From the NCBI GenBank assembly GCA_003696775.1, contig RFFS01000115.1:1-39867 (forward strand): a stretch of DNA of 39,867 nt, in the 5' to 3' direction. Below, piece after piece: positions 1 to 8,886 of this stretch; positions within the stretch are counted from its first letter, which is position 1; each line of letters starts with the position of its first letter. The DNA comes from Calditrichota bacterium. Lineage in GTDB: Bacteria; Calditrichota; Calditrichia; Calditrichales; J004. Under the pieces are notes generated by a model. That model made no database searches. It saw only the letters and a list, made by a program, of their open reading frames with translations, and was not told where the DNA came from. The translations under genes were made by a program, and so were the position numbers.

Positions 1-76
1 GACACACCTGCATGATTCCTTCTTCCATGCCTTTGTAAACATGATCCGCGGAAACGGTGGCCAGCCAATAGCTCAT
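1..76 (-). CDS. EVE-domain protein (5'-partial fragment)
   Basis: The reverse strand encodes MSYWLATVSADHVYKGMEEG and five more residues before the window edge, so only the first 25 codons are present. The YWL-x-VS-x-DHV-x-G opening is typical of EVE-domain proteins (UPF0310 family, PUA-like fold, thought to bind modified bases in RNA or DNA). Its ATG overlaps the TGA of the upstream DinB-like gene in an ATGA, so the two are probably translationally coupled. Too short for the ORF track. Family assignment rests on the N-terminus only. Confidence 0.6.
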   Translation of the reverse strand, partial: MSYWLATVSADHVYKGMEEGIMQVC

Positions 77-603
77 CGCTTTTCCCTTAAAAAGGCATCA
101 AGACGTTCTTTTTGCGCCAAATGATGTCGAAAGTGCATGGGAATAAGCCGGAACCATTCCCGGGCATTCAAATAAGAGAAGGCCGGATGAGCGGTTTTCC
201 CTTTTTGACCGTTGTTTAAAATTCCCGGGACATCTTCTATCTCTTCCCTTAACCGCGTTATGTCCGTGAGCAGTTCTTCCTTTTGGCGCGGCTGTCTGGG
301 GGTGTACCGTTCGGAAGGCGGCACCTTGATACGTATGTCCGGAAAGCCTTTTATGACATGGAAAACCATAAATCCTTTTACCGACTTGAATTTCCGGCGG
401 TTCTGATTTGTGGAAGCCGCCTGCCGCAGCTCCTTTAGATGAAAATCAAGCGTGCCGCGAAACAAATGGTTGTAGAGTTGCCCCATGGACCAACTCTCCG
501 CGTCCGGTTTAAGGGTAAGGGCGTCCATGCTGTATTCGTTTAGCGCGTTGGCCCACACTTCCATCACTTCCCTGAATGCCTGCAAGGTTTGTTCGTTATA
601 CAT
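73..603 (-). CDS. DinB-like four-helix-bundle protein
   Basis: A 176-residue protein starting MYNEQTLQAF. I prefer this ATG over the upstream one in the ORF track because AGAAAGG sits just upstream on the reverse strand and the extra 30 residues come from AT-rich intergenic DNA. Histidines in YNHL (middle) and HFRHHLAQ (near the C-terminus) match the metal-binding histidine pattern of DinB/YfiT-like bundles, often thiol-dependent metalloenzymes. No signal peptide, so cytoplasmic. It overlaps the EVE-domain gene by 4 bases (ATGA). The substrate cannot be predicted. Confidence 0.7.
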   Translation of the reverse strand: MYNEQTLQAFREVMEVWANALNEYSMDALTLKPDAESWSMGQLYNHLFRGTLDFHLKELRQAASTNQNRRKFKSVKGFMVFHVIKGFPDIRIKVPPSERYTPRQPRQKEELLTDITRLREEIEDVPGILNNGQKGKTAHPAFSYLNAREWFRLIPMHFRHHLAQKERLDAFLREKR

Positions 604-631
604 TGGGGGATACCTTTCTGTTGTTACCGGG

Positions 632-660
632 AAAATAATATATGTATATATAATAATCAA
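632..660 (-). promoter_or_regulatory. Putative promoter of the DinB-EVE pair
   Basis: On the reverse strand TTGATT (660-655) and TATTTT (637-632) are separated by 17 bases in a very AT-rich tract, 29 bases before the DinB-like start. Match to the sigma-70 consensus is 4/6 or better in each box. AT richness makes chance matches likely. Confidence 0.35.
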
Positions 661-830
661 GAATATTAACAGGCGTGGTTGGTATATCCGCAATAATAAA
701 GGGAAACGCCCGTTACTTGTTTTTTTTCTTTTATTCTAACTGAACCCGGATTAAGGACGGGTGTATAAAGGGGCGCATTCATGAAAAAAACCTACGTCGG
801 GAAGAAGTGGGCTGTTTTATCTCTTGCTAA

Positions 831-882
831 ATAAGGAGGCGGCCATTAAATTCGGGCTCTTTAAACCATAAGGAGGGTGCCA
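831..882 (+). repeat. Imperfect 15-base direct repeat with GGAGG cores
   Basis: ATAAGGAGGCGGCCA (831-845) and ATAAGGAGGGTGCCA (868-882) match at 13 of 15 positions with starts 37 bases apart. Both follow an in-frame TAA and contain a perfect anti-SD complement. Neither precedes an obvious gene start. Confidence 0.6.
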
Positions 883-923
883 CCGGAAAAACTGTTACGC
901 ATTTACAGTAAACAAATTTTTTT

Positions 924-3900
924 ATGAAAATCCGATCTCATTCAAATAGCTTCCGGCGTATTGGCATTCTTTTTGGCATTACGTTACTGACCGTAGTACG
1001 GGCCTGGGCACAGGTGGGTCTCACATTACCCCCGCCTCCCCGAACCGTGCAATTGTTCAGTGAAAAACTGATCGCCCTGGGTCAATATAACGTGGATTCC
1101 ACTTTTTTCGCGCAACCTCCGCCCCATTTCCAAAGGCAGGAAACGCTCGATTCCACCAATACCTATATATCCATTTCGGAAAAAGTCGCCGATACCGAAT
1201 TTAACTTCCCCGCCGTGGTGGACCTGGATACCTATGTCCGTTTGCGGCAGGCCTACAACTGGCGGCAGATGCTGGCCGAAAGCGCGCGCCACACTCTTGC
1301 CGAACAAAAGGATGACAGTTTTGGCGCGTTTGAACTCGATATCCCCTTTCGAATCCGCAGTGAGGCCTTTACCCGTATTTTCGGTTCCGATAAGATTAGT
1401 CTGCGTGTAACCGGTAACATCAGCTTTGATCTTTCCGGACGTAGTGAAGACCGCAGCGGCTCGGCCATCAACGCCCGTGAAAATCAAAGTACCTTTAGTC
1501 CGCGTTTCAGCCAAACCCAGCAGTTTACGGTGGAAGGTAAAATCGGCGATAAGGTGACCGTTTCCGTTCAGCAGAACAGCGAGGCGGTAACCGATATCGA
1601 AAACACCCTAAAGTTGCGTTACGACGGCGATGAGGATGAAATCGTCAAAAAGATCGAAGCCGGCAATGTGTCCCTTTCCCTGCCCTCCACCAAATACGTG
1701 ATCTTCGGCGGCAGCAATCAGGGTTTGTTTGGTTTAAAAGCCAATATGCAGCTTGGCGATCTCAAAATGACCACCATCGCCTCGCTGGAAAAAGGGCAGC
1801 AGCAGGAGCTGAAAATTTCCGGTAGTTCTTCTTCCTCCACCAAGGAAATTAAAGATATCGACTACATCCGCGACCGTTTCTTTTTTGTGGATCGCTATTA
1901 CCGGGATACATACGAAAGCGGCTTTTCGGAAGATTTGCAAACCTTTCAATACCAGGCGGGCAAGGATATCACCATCCTCGAAGTCTGGAAATCCACGGCG
2001 CCTTCCGACCAGAACGGCCCGCGCGAGGGGGTGGCCGCGGTCAATCCCGCCGCTTATATGGATATCACTTCGATTGATACGGTTAACGCCCGTGACGGCG
2101 TGGTGCAGAAAGGCTATTTTATTCAGCTTAAGGAAAACGAGTTTAAATTCGATCGTTACCGCGGTATCCTGACCCTGAACCAACAAACCGGCGCTAATGA
2201 TATCATCGCCATCGCATTCCGCACCTCGGATAATTCTCTCTCCGAAGGGACGCTTATTCAGGATATACCGCCCGATAAACCACTTGTTCTTAAAATCATC
2301 AAAGACCGTAATCAAAATCCCGATCCGCTTTATAAAAATACCTGGGACCTGATGTTGCAGAATGTCTATTCCCTGGGTGGCTCCAATATCGAAAAAGACG
2401 GTTTTGAAATCCGCATGGAATACAATAAGGCCGGGGAAGAACAAACCCATCAGGGTGATTTTTCCTTTTTGAATCTGACCGGTCTTGACATTTTGGATGA
2501 AAACGGAAATGTGGTGCAGGGCGGGGATGAAAAGGTGGACCTGAATCCCTATATCATCAACCGTGCCGAAGGTTTGTTGATGTTTCCTTCCCTCCAGCCC
2601 TTTGACCCTCTGGAAAACAGCCGTTTCAACAAGCTGGATAAAAAGTACCGCGTGGCGATGTACGATAAAACCAGTCCGCAAGACCGCAGCGAAGTGAGCG
2701 CCTTCCGCATGCTGGTCACCTCCAAAAGCACCAAGTCCTCGTTTGATCTGGGCTTTTATGTGCTGGAAGGTTCGGAAGTGGTTACCCTTAACGGTCGTAA
2801 ACTGGAACGAGACAAGGATTATGTGATCGATTATTTCAGCGGGCAGTTGAGTCTGGTCTCCAATGAGGCCAAGCGCAGCAGTTCCGATCTGGAAATCAAA
2901 TACGAACGCGCCAATCTTTTCCAGCTTGATAAAAAGACCATACTCGGTACACGTCTGGAGTACGATCTGGGCGATATCGGTTTTTTGGGCTTTACCGCGC
3001 TTTATCTCGATAAATCCACCCTGGATACGCGTGTGCGCGTGGGGCAGGAACCGTTTCAGAATTTTGTATGGGATTTAAACGCTTCCTTTAAATTTAAGCC
3101 GCGCTTTCTCACCGAGGCCATCGATGCGCTGCCCATTGTGGAAACCAGCGCGGAATCCAATGTGGACATCGAAGGGGAATTTGCCCAGGTGCTGCCCGAT
3201 CCCAACACTTTGGATAATCCCAAAACCGATGATAATAACGGGGTGGCTTACATCGATGATTTCGAATCCAGCAAACGTTCCACCACACTGGGTATCCGCT
3301 ATAAAACCTGGACGCAGGCCAGCCCGCCGGCCTATTTGCCGGAACTGGGACCCGTCAACCCCCTGGAAGCGGACGCCGCCCGGGCCCATCTGACCTGGTT
3401 CAATCCATACAATCAGGTGCTTATCAAAGACATTTGGCCGGAACGCGACGTAAACGCCCAAACCGGTCAGACCACCGATGTGCTGGGGCTGGAATTTTAC
3501 CGCGATCCGGATCGCGACCCGGACAGCGCCTGGGTGGGGGTGATGCGCTCCAATGCCAGTTTCCCCGATCAGCAAAAAACCAAGTACATCGAAATGTGGG
3601 TAAAAGGGTATAGCGGTCGTATTCACATCGATGTGGGCCGTATTTCGGAAGACTGGTATCTGCGCGACAAAGTAGTGAATGGTGTGACCTATCCGGCGGC
3701 GGGTTATCTCAATACGGAAGATGTGAATAACAACGGCCTGTTGGATGAAGGGGAAGACGTGGGGCTCGATCTGATTAAATTTGGTCAACCCGGCGCGGAC
3801 ACCGATGACTTATGGAAAGAACCCAACCGTAACGCCCGGAATAAACCGGATGGCGTGGATTACACCGGCATCAATGGTTTGGAAGGCAACGGCAACGCGC

Positions 3901-6900
3901 GCGGCGCCCGCTATCCCGATACGGAAGATTTGGACGGCGACGGCCAGTTGAGCACCACCAACGCCTATTTTGAATATTCTTTTTCGCTGGATTCCAGCGA
4001 CGCGGAGGCCCGTAATTATATCGCCGGTTCCACTCCCAAGGGCTGGCGTCTGTTCCGTATTCCCATCCGTCAATGGCACCGTAAGGTCGGCAATCCCGAT
4101 ACCACTTTTCAGCAGGTGTTGTTCTCGCGGGTCTGGGTGGATCGGCTCCCGACTGAACCGCAACGCATATTCATCGCCACACTCGATTTTGTGGGCAACG
4201 AGTGGGAAGAAGAAGGTTATGCCGTGGAAGATGTGAATGATCCCGATGCGCCGCTTACCTTCACCAAGGATGATTCCGTATTTGTTTTGGCGACCTACAA
4301 TAACGAGGAAAACAAGCAGGGCACCCCGGGCCTGCAAGACCCTTACACAAGTCCGCCTGGTGTAAGCGGCCAGAAAGACCGCATCACACAGACGATTTCC
4401 AAGGAGCAGGCCCTGGCCATGCGCCTGCGCGAGTTGCCGGTTAACGGAGTGGCCGAGGCGCGAAAACAGTTGTTTACCAAAATGGAACTTGTGAACTATA
4501 AACGCCTGAAGCTCTTTTTGTACGGCAGTTCCACCAATACCACGCCCTCTTTTCCGGAAGCGCCGGATGAGGGCGCCCCGCCGGTTCAGTTCTATTTGCG
4601 CGTGGGCGCGGATCGCAACAACTATTATGAATACGGCCAGGATGTCTTTTTAGGCTGGAATAAGCGCAATCAGATCAATGTAAACCTGGATGATCTGGCG
4701 GCGGTGAAAAACGAAGCCGACGGTTACCGGGCACTGAATAACGAACAACACGGCTATTATAAGTCTAAAGGATTACCCAGCCTGAAAACCGTGCGTTATT
4801 TTGTGATCGGTGTGCGCAATATTTCCGGCGAGCCGTTCACCGGTGAAGTGTGGCTGAATGAATTGCGGCTCGCGGACGTCCGGCAGGTTAAGGCGACGGC
4901 CATGCGCCTTAAAACCAATGTGAAATTGGCCGATGTCCTGCGCATCACCGCGGAATGGGAAAGCAAGGACGCCGATTTCCATAATGTGGGCAAACAGTTT
5001 GGCGAGGGCAATACGCTGGAAAGGCAGAACTATTCCGGCCTGCTCAACCTGCATAAATTTTTACCGGCCGATTGGGACCTCTCCATTCCCATCGACGCCC
5101 GGGCTTCCTTTTCGCGTAATATTCCCAAATATCTGCCCAAAAGCGATGAACTGACCGGCTATCAAAACAACACCTTTGCCGATAAACTGAAATCCTTGTT
5201 CGGCTTGCGCGGTTTGCCCGCCGACTTGCAGGACGATATCAATACCAGTGAAACCATCGGTGCCGGTACCACCATCAAAAAACGCGCCAAATCCAAATAC
5301 TGGTTTCTGCGTTATACGATTGATGAATTTGTGTTCGATTTTGATTATGCCCGTCAAAACCGAAGCAGTTGGGATCTCAAATTCAATAAAAGCGAAAAGT
5401 TTAAGGAAAGCTACCGTTATAAAATCCCTTTTGCACAGGATAACTACGTAACGCCCCTGCGCTTTATGAAAGAGTGGCCGGTGCTCGGTAAAATGTATGA
5501 TACCCGTCTGTACTATACGCCGGGCAACATCAATATGAACCTGACCGTTTCTGATAACAATACCCAGACATTGCGCCGGGATTCCACCGCCACCCTAAAA
5601 ACCCAGCGCAACACCGCCACGGTGCGTTCCATCAATACCAATTACAAAATGACGCAGAATCTGACTTTTTCCTTCAACCGAAAATATACCACCGATGCCG
5701 ATTTTGACAGCATCTCCCGTACGCAGTTGTATAAAAACATCTTTACGAAACTGGATTTTGGGCGTGAAACCGATGTGTCCCAGGGATTTAAGGGCTCTTT
5801 TAAACCCAGCCTGATTTCCTGGCTGAAAACCAATTTCGACTACGATAGCAATTTTCGCTTTCAGCTAACCAATAATTACCGTTACAAATCTTCCACCTCC
5901 CGCGTGGGCAAACGTCTCGGGCTGACTCTAAATCCGGGCAAAATGATTAAAGCCATCTACACGCCCAAAAAGAGCGGCAGTAAAACCAAACACCGCCGCC
6001 GCCGTCCGCGGAAAAAGAAAAAAGAGGGCGAAGAAGATAAAAAGACGGAAAAAAGCGGTAGTTTTCCCAACCCGTTATTATGGCTGTATGATTTTGTGGC
6101 TTCCTGGCAGAGTATCAAAATGAATTACAACCTGGACGATACCTACACCAATCAGTTCCTGGCCGGCATGCCCGGCTGGCGGTATCAGTTCGGTTTCAGT
6201 TCCGATCCGGGAATCGGTCAGGATTCCACGGTTTTGGGCAACGGCGTCAATCAGTTGATCCGCCCGTCGCTGACATCCAACCGCACCCTGCGTACCAGCA
6301 CGTCGCTTAATCTGGCGCGCACCGTGAAAATGAATTTAAATCACGAATGGCGCTCCACCTTTAATTCCACCGACGGCGGGCGAACCAAAACCGGTGGGAA
6401 AAGCAGTTCCTTCTTTTTTACCGGTGATGATCCCCTGAAGGATTTTCAGGGCATGGGCAGCGATTTGCGCCTGTTTATCCCGGACTGGACGGTACAAATT
6501 AACAATGTGGAAAAATATCTGTTCTTCAAGCAATTTGCCCAGTCCATCTCCATCGATCACGGTCACAGCGGCAAGTATGATGAAAAAAGCAAACTGGCCG
6601 GGGACGGTGTCACCTTTACACCCTATCAGCAAACATTCAGTAATAACTGGTCCCCGCTGATCGGGATGAATATCCGCACCAAATGGGGTATTTCGGCCAC
6701 GGTGCGCATGACCGACAGTAAAAGCTATTCCTACAGTGTATCCGGTACTACAACACGCACGGAAAACGAAGCGCTAACCGTATCGCTCAATTATAAAAAA
6801 TCGACGGGTTTTCGCATTCCCATACCCATCTGGCCGTTTAAGGGGCGTACCTTTAAAAACGAAATCAATTTTGCCCTGACCTTTGACAGCTCCAAAAACC

Positions 6901-7109
6901 GTTCCTATATTCGGCAGCCCGGTATCGATAAGTTTGTGGAACAACAAAACAACACCTCCTGGAAACTGCGGCCCTCGGCCACTTACCGCTTTAATACCCG
7001 TGTGCAGGGTAGTCTGTTTTTTGAAACCGGCGCCACCACCAATAAAATTTCCGGTAAATACAGTTACAGCGAGTTCGGTATCAATGTAAATATTTCCATA
7101 CGGGATTAA
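924..7109 (+). CDS. sprA: Type IX secretion outer-membrane translocon SprA (Sov)
   Basis: A 2061-residue secreted protein, close to the size of SprA/Sov, the giant beta-barrel channel that passes folded T9SS cargo across the outer membrane and is needed for gliding in flavobacteria. Signal peptide residues 1-29 end AWA, and the mature protein starts with Gln30. Near residues 933 and 1002 there are Asp/Asn-rich loops (DVNNNGLLDEGED, DLDGDGQLS) resembling calcium-binding loops. The C-terminal third is rich in alternating aromatic/polar strands and ends SEFGINVNISIRD, as expected for a barrel. A very basic insert (RRRRPRKKKKEGEED) lies near residue 1690. It heads an operon with PorV-like proteins, which cap the SprA pore in known systems. 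Identity is from size, composition, motifs and context. Confidence 0.9.
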   Translation: MKIRSHSNSFRRIGILFGITLLTVVRAWAQVGLTLPPPPRTVQLFSEKLIALGQYNVDSTFFAQPPPHFQRQETLDSTNTYISISEKVADTEFNFPAVVDLDTYVRLRQAYNWRQMLAESARHTLAEQKDDSFGAFELDIPFRIRSEAFTRIFGSDKISLRVTGNISFDLSGRSEDRSGSAINARENQSTFSPRFSQTQQFTVEGKIGDKVTVSVQQNSEAVTDIENTLKLRYDGDEDEIVKKIEAGNVSLSLPSTKYVIFGGSNQGLFGLKANMQLGDLKMTTIASLEKGQQQELKISGSSSSSTKEIKDIDYIRDRFFFVDRYYRDTYESGFSEDLQTFQYQAGKDITILEVWKSTAPSDQNGPREGVAAVNPAAYMDITSIDTVNARDGVVQKGYFIQLKENEFKFDRYRGILTLNQQTGANDIIAIAFRTSDNSLSEGTLIQDIPPDKPLVLKIIKDRNQNPDPLYKNTWDLMLQNVYSLGGSNIEKDGFEIRMEYNKAGEEQTHQGDFSFLNLTGLDILDENGNVVQGGDEKVDLNPYIINRAEGLLMFPSLQPFDPLENSRFNKLDKKYRVAMYDKTSPQDRSEVSAFRMLVTSKSTKSSFDLGFYVLEGSEVVTLNGRKLERDKDYVIDYFSGQLSLVSNEAKRSSSDLEIKYERANLFQLDKKTILGTRLEYDLGDIGFLGFTALYLDKSTLDTRVRVGQEPFQNFVWDLNASFKFKPRFLTEAIDALPIVETSAESNVDIEGEFAQVLPDPNTLDNPKTDDNNGVAYIDDFESSKRSTTLGIRYKTWTQASPPAYLPELGPVNPLEADAARAHLTWFNPYNQVLIKDIWPERDVNAQTGQTTDVLGLEFYRDPDRDPDSAWVGVMRSNASFPDQQKTKYIEMWVKGYSGRIHIDVGRISEDWYLRDKVVNGVTYPAAGYLNTEDVNNNGLLDEGEDVGLDLIKFGQPGADTDDLWKEPNRNARNKPDGVDYTGINGLEGNGNARGARYPDTEDLDGDGQLSTTNAYFEYSFSLDSSDAEARNYIAGSTPKGWRLFRIPIRQWHRKVGNPDTTFQQVLFSRVWVDRLPTEPQRIFIATLDFVGNEWEEEGYAVEDVNDPDAPLTFTKDDSVFVLATYNNEENKQGTPGLQDPYTSPPGVSGQKDRITQTISKEQALAMRLRELPVNGVAEARKQLFTKMELVNYKRLKLFLYGSSTNTTPSFPEAPDEGAPPVQFYLRVGADRNNYYEYGQDVFLGWNKRNQINVNLDDLAAVKNEADGYRALNNEQHGYYKSKGLPSLKTVRYFVIGVRNISGEPFTGEVWLNELRLADVRQVKATAMRLKTNVKLADVLRITAEWESKDADFHNVGKQFGEGNTLERQNYSGLLNLHKFLPADWDLSIPIDARASFSRNIPKYLPKSDELTGYQNNTFADKLKSLFGLRGLPADLQDDINTSETIGAGTTIKKRAKSKYWFLRYTIDEFVFDFDYARQNRSSWDLKFNKSEKFKESYRYKIPFAQDNYVTPLRFMKEWPVLGKMYDTRLYYTPGNINMNLTVSDNNTQTLRRDSTATLKTQRNTATVRSINTNYKMTQNLTFSFNRKYTTDADFDSISRTQLYKNIFTKLDFGRETDVSQGFKGSFKPSLISWLKTNFDYDSNFRFQLTNNYRYKSSTSRVGKRLGLTLNPGKMIKAIYTPKKSGSKTKHRRRRPRKKKKEGEEDKKTEKSGSFPNPLLWLYDFVASWQSIKMNYNLDDTYTNQFLAGMPGWRYQFGFSSDPGIGQDSTVLGNGVNQLIRPSLTSNRTLRTSTSLNLARTVKMNLNHEWRSTFNSTDGGRTKTGGKSSSFFFTGDDPLKDFQGMGSDLRLFIPDWTVQINNVEKYLFFKQFAQSISIDHGHSGKYDEKSKLAGDGVTFTPYQQTFSNNWSPLIGMNIRTKWGISATVRMTDSKSYSYSVSGTTTRTENEALTVSLNYKKSTGFRIPIPIWPFKGRTFKNEINFALTFDSSKNRSYIRQPGIDKFVEQQNNTSWKLRPSATYRFNTRVQGSLFFETGATTNKISGKYSYSEFGINVNISIRD

Positions 7110-7111
7110 TC

Positions 7112-8020
7112 ATGCGTCTTTTTATATACGGATTGATAATTTTTACCCAGGTGGCGTGTCAGGCAGGTGTGCCGAAATTTGACGCGCAACGCAGTTTTGC
7201 CGATCTGGAAAAACAAGTGGCTTTCGGGCCCCGTGTGCCGGGCAGCAAGGCCCATGAACGCTGCGCCGACTGGCTTGTCGCCAATCTTAAAAAATCGGCG
7301 GACAGGGTGGTGCGTCAACGTTTTACTCATCAGGATAAATACAGCGACAGCCTTCTGGTGATGTATAATATCGTGGCTTCGTTTAACACCGCGCCCGGCA
7401 TCAAACGCATTATGCTGGCCGCGCACTGGGACAGCCGCCCGCGCGCCGATCAGGATAAATTGGAAAATCAGCATAAGCCCCTGCCCGGCGCCAATGACGG
7501 GGCCAGCGGCGTGGCTGTATTACTGGAAATCGCCCGGCACCTTAAGGCGCATCCCCTGCCTTACGGCGTGGATATCGTTTTGTTTGACGGGGAAGACTGG
7601 GGCCGTGAAGGCGAATTGGATGAATATTTTCTCGGGGCTAAATATTTCGCCTCGCAAATGGGTGGTTACCGTCCCTATTACGGCATTCTGCTGGATATGG
7701 TGGGCGATGCGAATTTGAGCCTGCCGGTGGAGTATAATTCCGCGCGGATGGCGCCCCGTATAGTGGAAAAGGTGTGGAACGCCGCCCGTGATCTGGGTTA
7801 TACGGAGTTTGAAGAACGCATCGGCCCGGCGGTCAGCGATGATCATCTGTCCATGCTGGACGCGGGCATACCATTCATCGATATCATCGACTTCGCCTAT
7901 CCGGACGAAAGCAACGCGTATTGGCACACCCTGGAAGACACGCCGGATAAATGCAGCCCGGCCAGCCTGAAAGTAGTGGGGCAAACGCTGTTGCAGGTAT
8001 TGTATGTGGAGGAAAAATGA
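7112..8020 (+). CDS. M28-family glutaminyl-peptide cyclotransferase-like protein
   Basis: A 302-residue exported protein of the M28/glutaminyl cyclase fold. Visible motifs: AHWDSRP (H105, D107), GANDGASG (D129), FDGEDWG (E161), DDHLSML and WHTLEDT near the end. The single-zinc set Asp-Glu-His and the WHT motif are typical of glutaminyl cyclases, which convert N-terminal Gln to pyroglutamate. The N-terminus IIFTQVACQAG is a short signal peptide; the Cys is not in a canonical lipobox, so anchoring is uncertain. It starts 2 bases after sprA and overlaps prmA by ATGA. A plain aminopeptidase is the alternative, but the sequence AHWDSR...GANDGASG and the Gln-starting neighbours favour a cyclase. 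Confidence 0.8.
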   Translation: MRLFIYGLIIFTQVACQAGVPKFDAQRSFADLEKQVAFGPRVPGSKAHERCADWLVANLKKSADRVVRQRFTHQDKYSDSLLVMYNIVASFNTAPGIKRIMLAAHWDSRPRADQDKLENQHKPLPGANDGASGVAVLLEIARHLKAHPLPYGVDIVLFDGEDWGREGELDEYFLGAKYFASQMGGYRPYYGILLDMVGDANLSLPVEYNSARMAPRIVEKVWNAARDLGYTEFEERIGPAVSDDHLSMLDAGIPFIDIIDFAYPDESNAYWHTLEDTPDKCSPASLKVVGQTLLQVLYVEEK

Positions 8021-8886
8021 ATCATAAAAGCTGGATAGGTGTGATGATTCCGCTGGGGGAAGCATGGCGCGATGTAATCGCGGCGGAATTGTTTGGCCTG
8101 GGGTGCACCGGAATAGAGGAAAGGGCAAACGGTTTGTATGTCACCTTTGAACAGAGTGGTGAGAAGGATTGGCGGGAAGCCGTAAGTCGCCTGGTGCGCC
8201 GATACGATCCCGGTTTTGATGCCGTCACACTGGAATGCACCGTTGTACGGGCCGAAAACTGGAATGAGAACTGGAAAATTCACTTCAAACCTTTTCGCCT
8301 GGGGCGTCATATTGTGATACGTCCCGAATGGGAAACCGCAAACCTGCAACCTGGCGATGTGGAACTGGTGATCACACCCAAAATGGCCTTTGGCACCGGT
8401 CATCATGAAACCACACGACTGATACTGGAATTGTTGGAAGAACAGCCGCTTGCAAATCACTCTCTTTTGGATGCCGGGACCGGAAGCGGTATTCTGGCGC
8501 TGTATGCGGTAAAGCAGGGTGCGGGGCCGGTAACCGCCTTTGACATCGATCCCGAAGCCACGGCCAACGCATTGGAAAATGAAAAGCTAAACGCGTTGGA
8601 AGGCCGCATTCGTTGGATAACCGGTGTTTTGAACGATGTGCCACCGGCGGGGTATGATTACATTCTGGCCAACATCAATCGCAATGTACTGTTGGAATTA
8701 CCTGCCGAATTTATCCGTTACAGCCACCCGGGCACGCATTTAATCTTATCCGGTCTGTTGCACACGGATGAAGATGCGGTGCGCGCGGCTTATGAAGGCC
8801 AGGGCTGGCAGGTAACGCGCAGGGCCGGGCAGGGGGAATGGATGGCCATTTCATTGAAACGTCAAAATCAGGAAAAAAATCAATGA
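8017..8886 (+). CDS. prmA: Ribosomal protein L11 methyltransferase
   Basis: A 289-residue class I SAM-dependent methyltransferase. Motifs: FGTGHHETTRL, the SAM-binding LLDAGTGSGILALYA, FDIDPEA, and post-I motif LANINRNVL, all PrmA hallmarks; length is typical. It N-methylates ribosomal protein L11 in the cytoplasm. The start is MNHKSW, not the earlier in-frame ATG of the ORF track, because TGGAGGAAAA directly precedes it and the upstream extension lies inside the previous gene. ATGA overlaps occur at both ends, tying a translation gene into a secretion operon. Confidence 0.93.
   Translation: MNHKSWIGVMIPLGEAWRDVIAAELFGLGCTGIEERANGLYVTFEQSGEKDWREAVSRLVRRYDPGFDAVTLECTVVRAENWNENWKIHFKPFRLGRHIVIRPEWETANLQPGDVELVITPKMAFGTGHHETTRLILELLEEQPLANHSLLDAGTGSGILALYAVKQGAGPVTAFDIDPEATANALENEKLNALEGRIRWITGVLNDVPPAGYDYILANINRNVLLELPAEFIRYSHPGTHLILSGLLHTDEDAVRAAYEGQGWQVTRRAGQGEWMAISLKRQNQEKNQ

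Larger units (their letters stand above)
604..923. promoter_or_regulatory. 320-base leader region before sprA
   Basis: No gene of normal size is visible between the divergent DinB-like gene and sprA. It holds an AT-rich tract (about 631-660) and a weak ACCCG/CGGGT inverted repeat (about 743-762). At 781-834 there is a 17-codon ORF (MKKTYVGKKWAVLSLAK) with a well-placed AAGGGG site. Two near-identical 15-mers follow (ATAAGGAGGCGGCCA at 831, ATAAGGAGGGTGCCA at 868), each containing a perfect GGAGG with no standard start codon at correct spacing. The sprA ATG itself has only A/T-rich sequence ahead of it. This arrangement suggests leader-mediated translational control, which is inference. Confidence 0.45.

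Noticed and set aside
743-762. ACCCG/CGGGT inverted repeat as a terminator
   Set aside because: The stem is only 5 bp with a 9-base loop and is not followed by a T run.
877-925. Short GTG ORF beginning directly at the second GGAGG and ending across the sprA start
   Set aside because: The GTG touches the GGAGG with no spacing, so initiation there is unlikely.
1026-5357. Long reverse-strand ORFs opposite sprA (for example 1734-2681 and 3075-3788)
   Set aside because: They mirror the codon pattern of sprA, have no recognisable domains or ribosome sites, and sprA is clearly the real gene.
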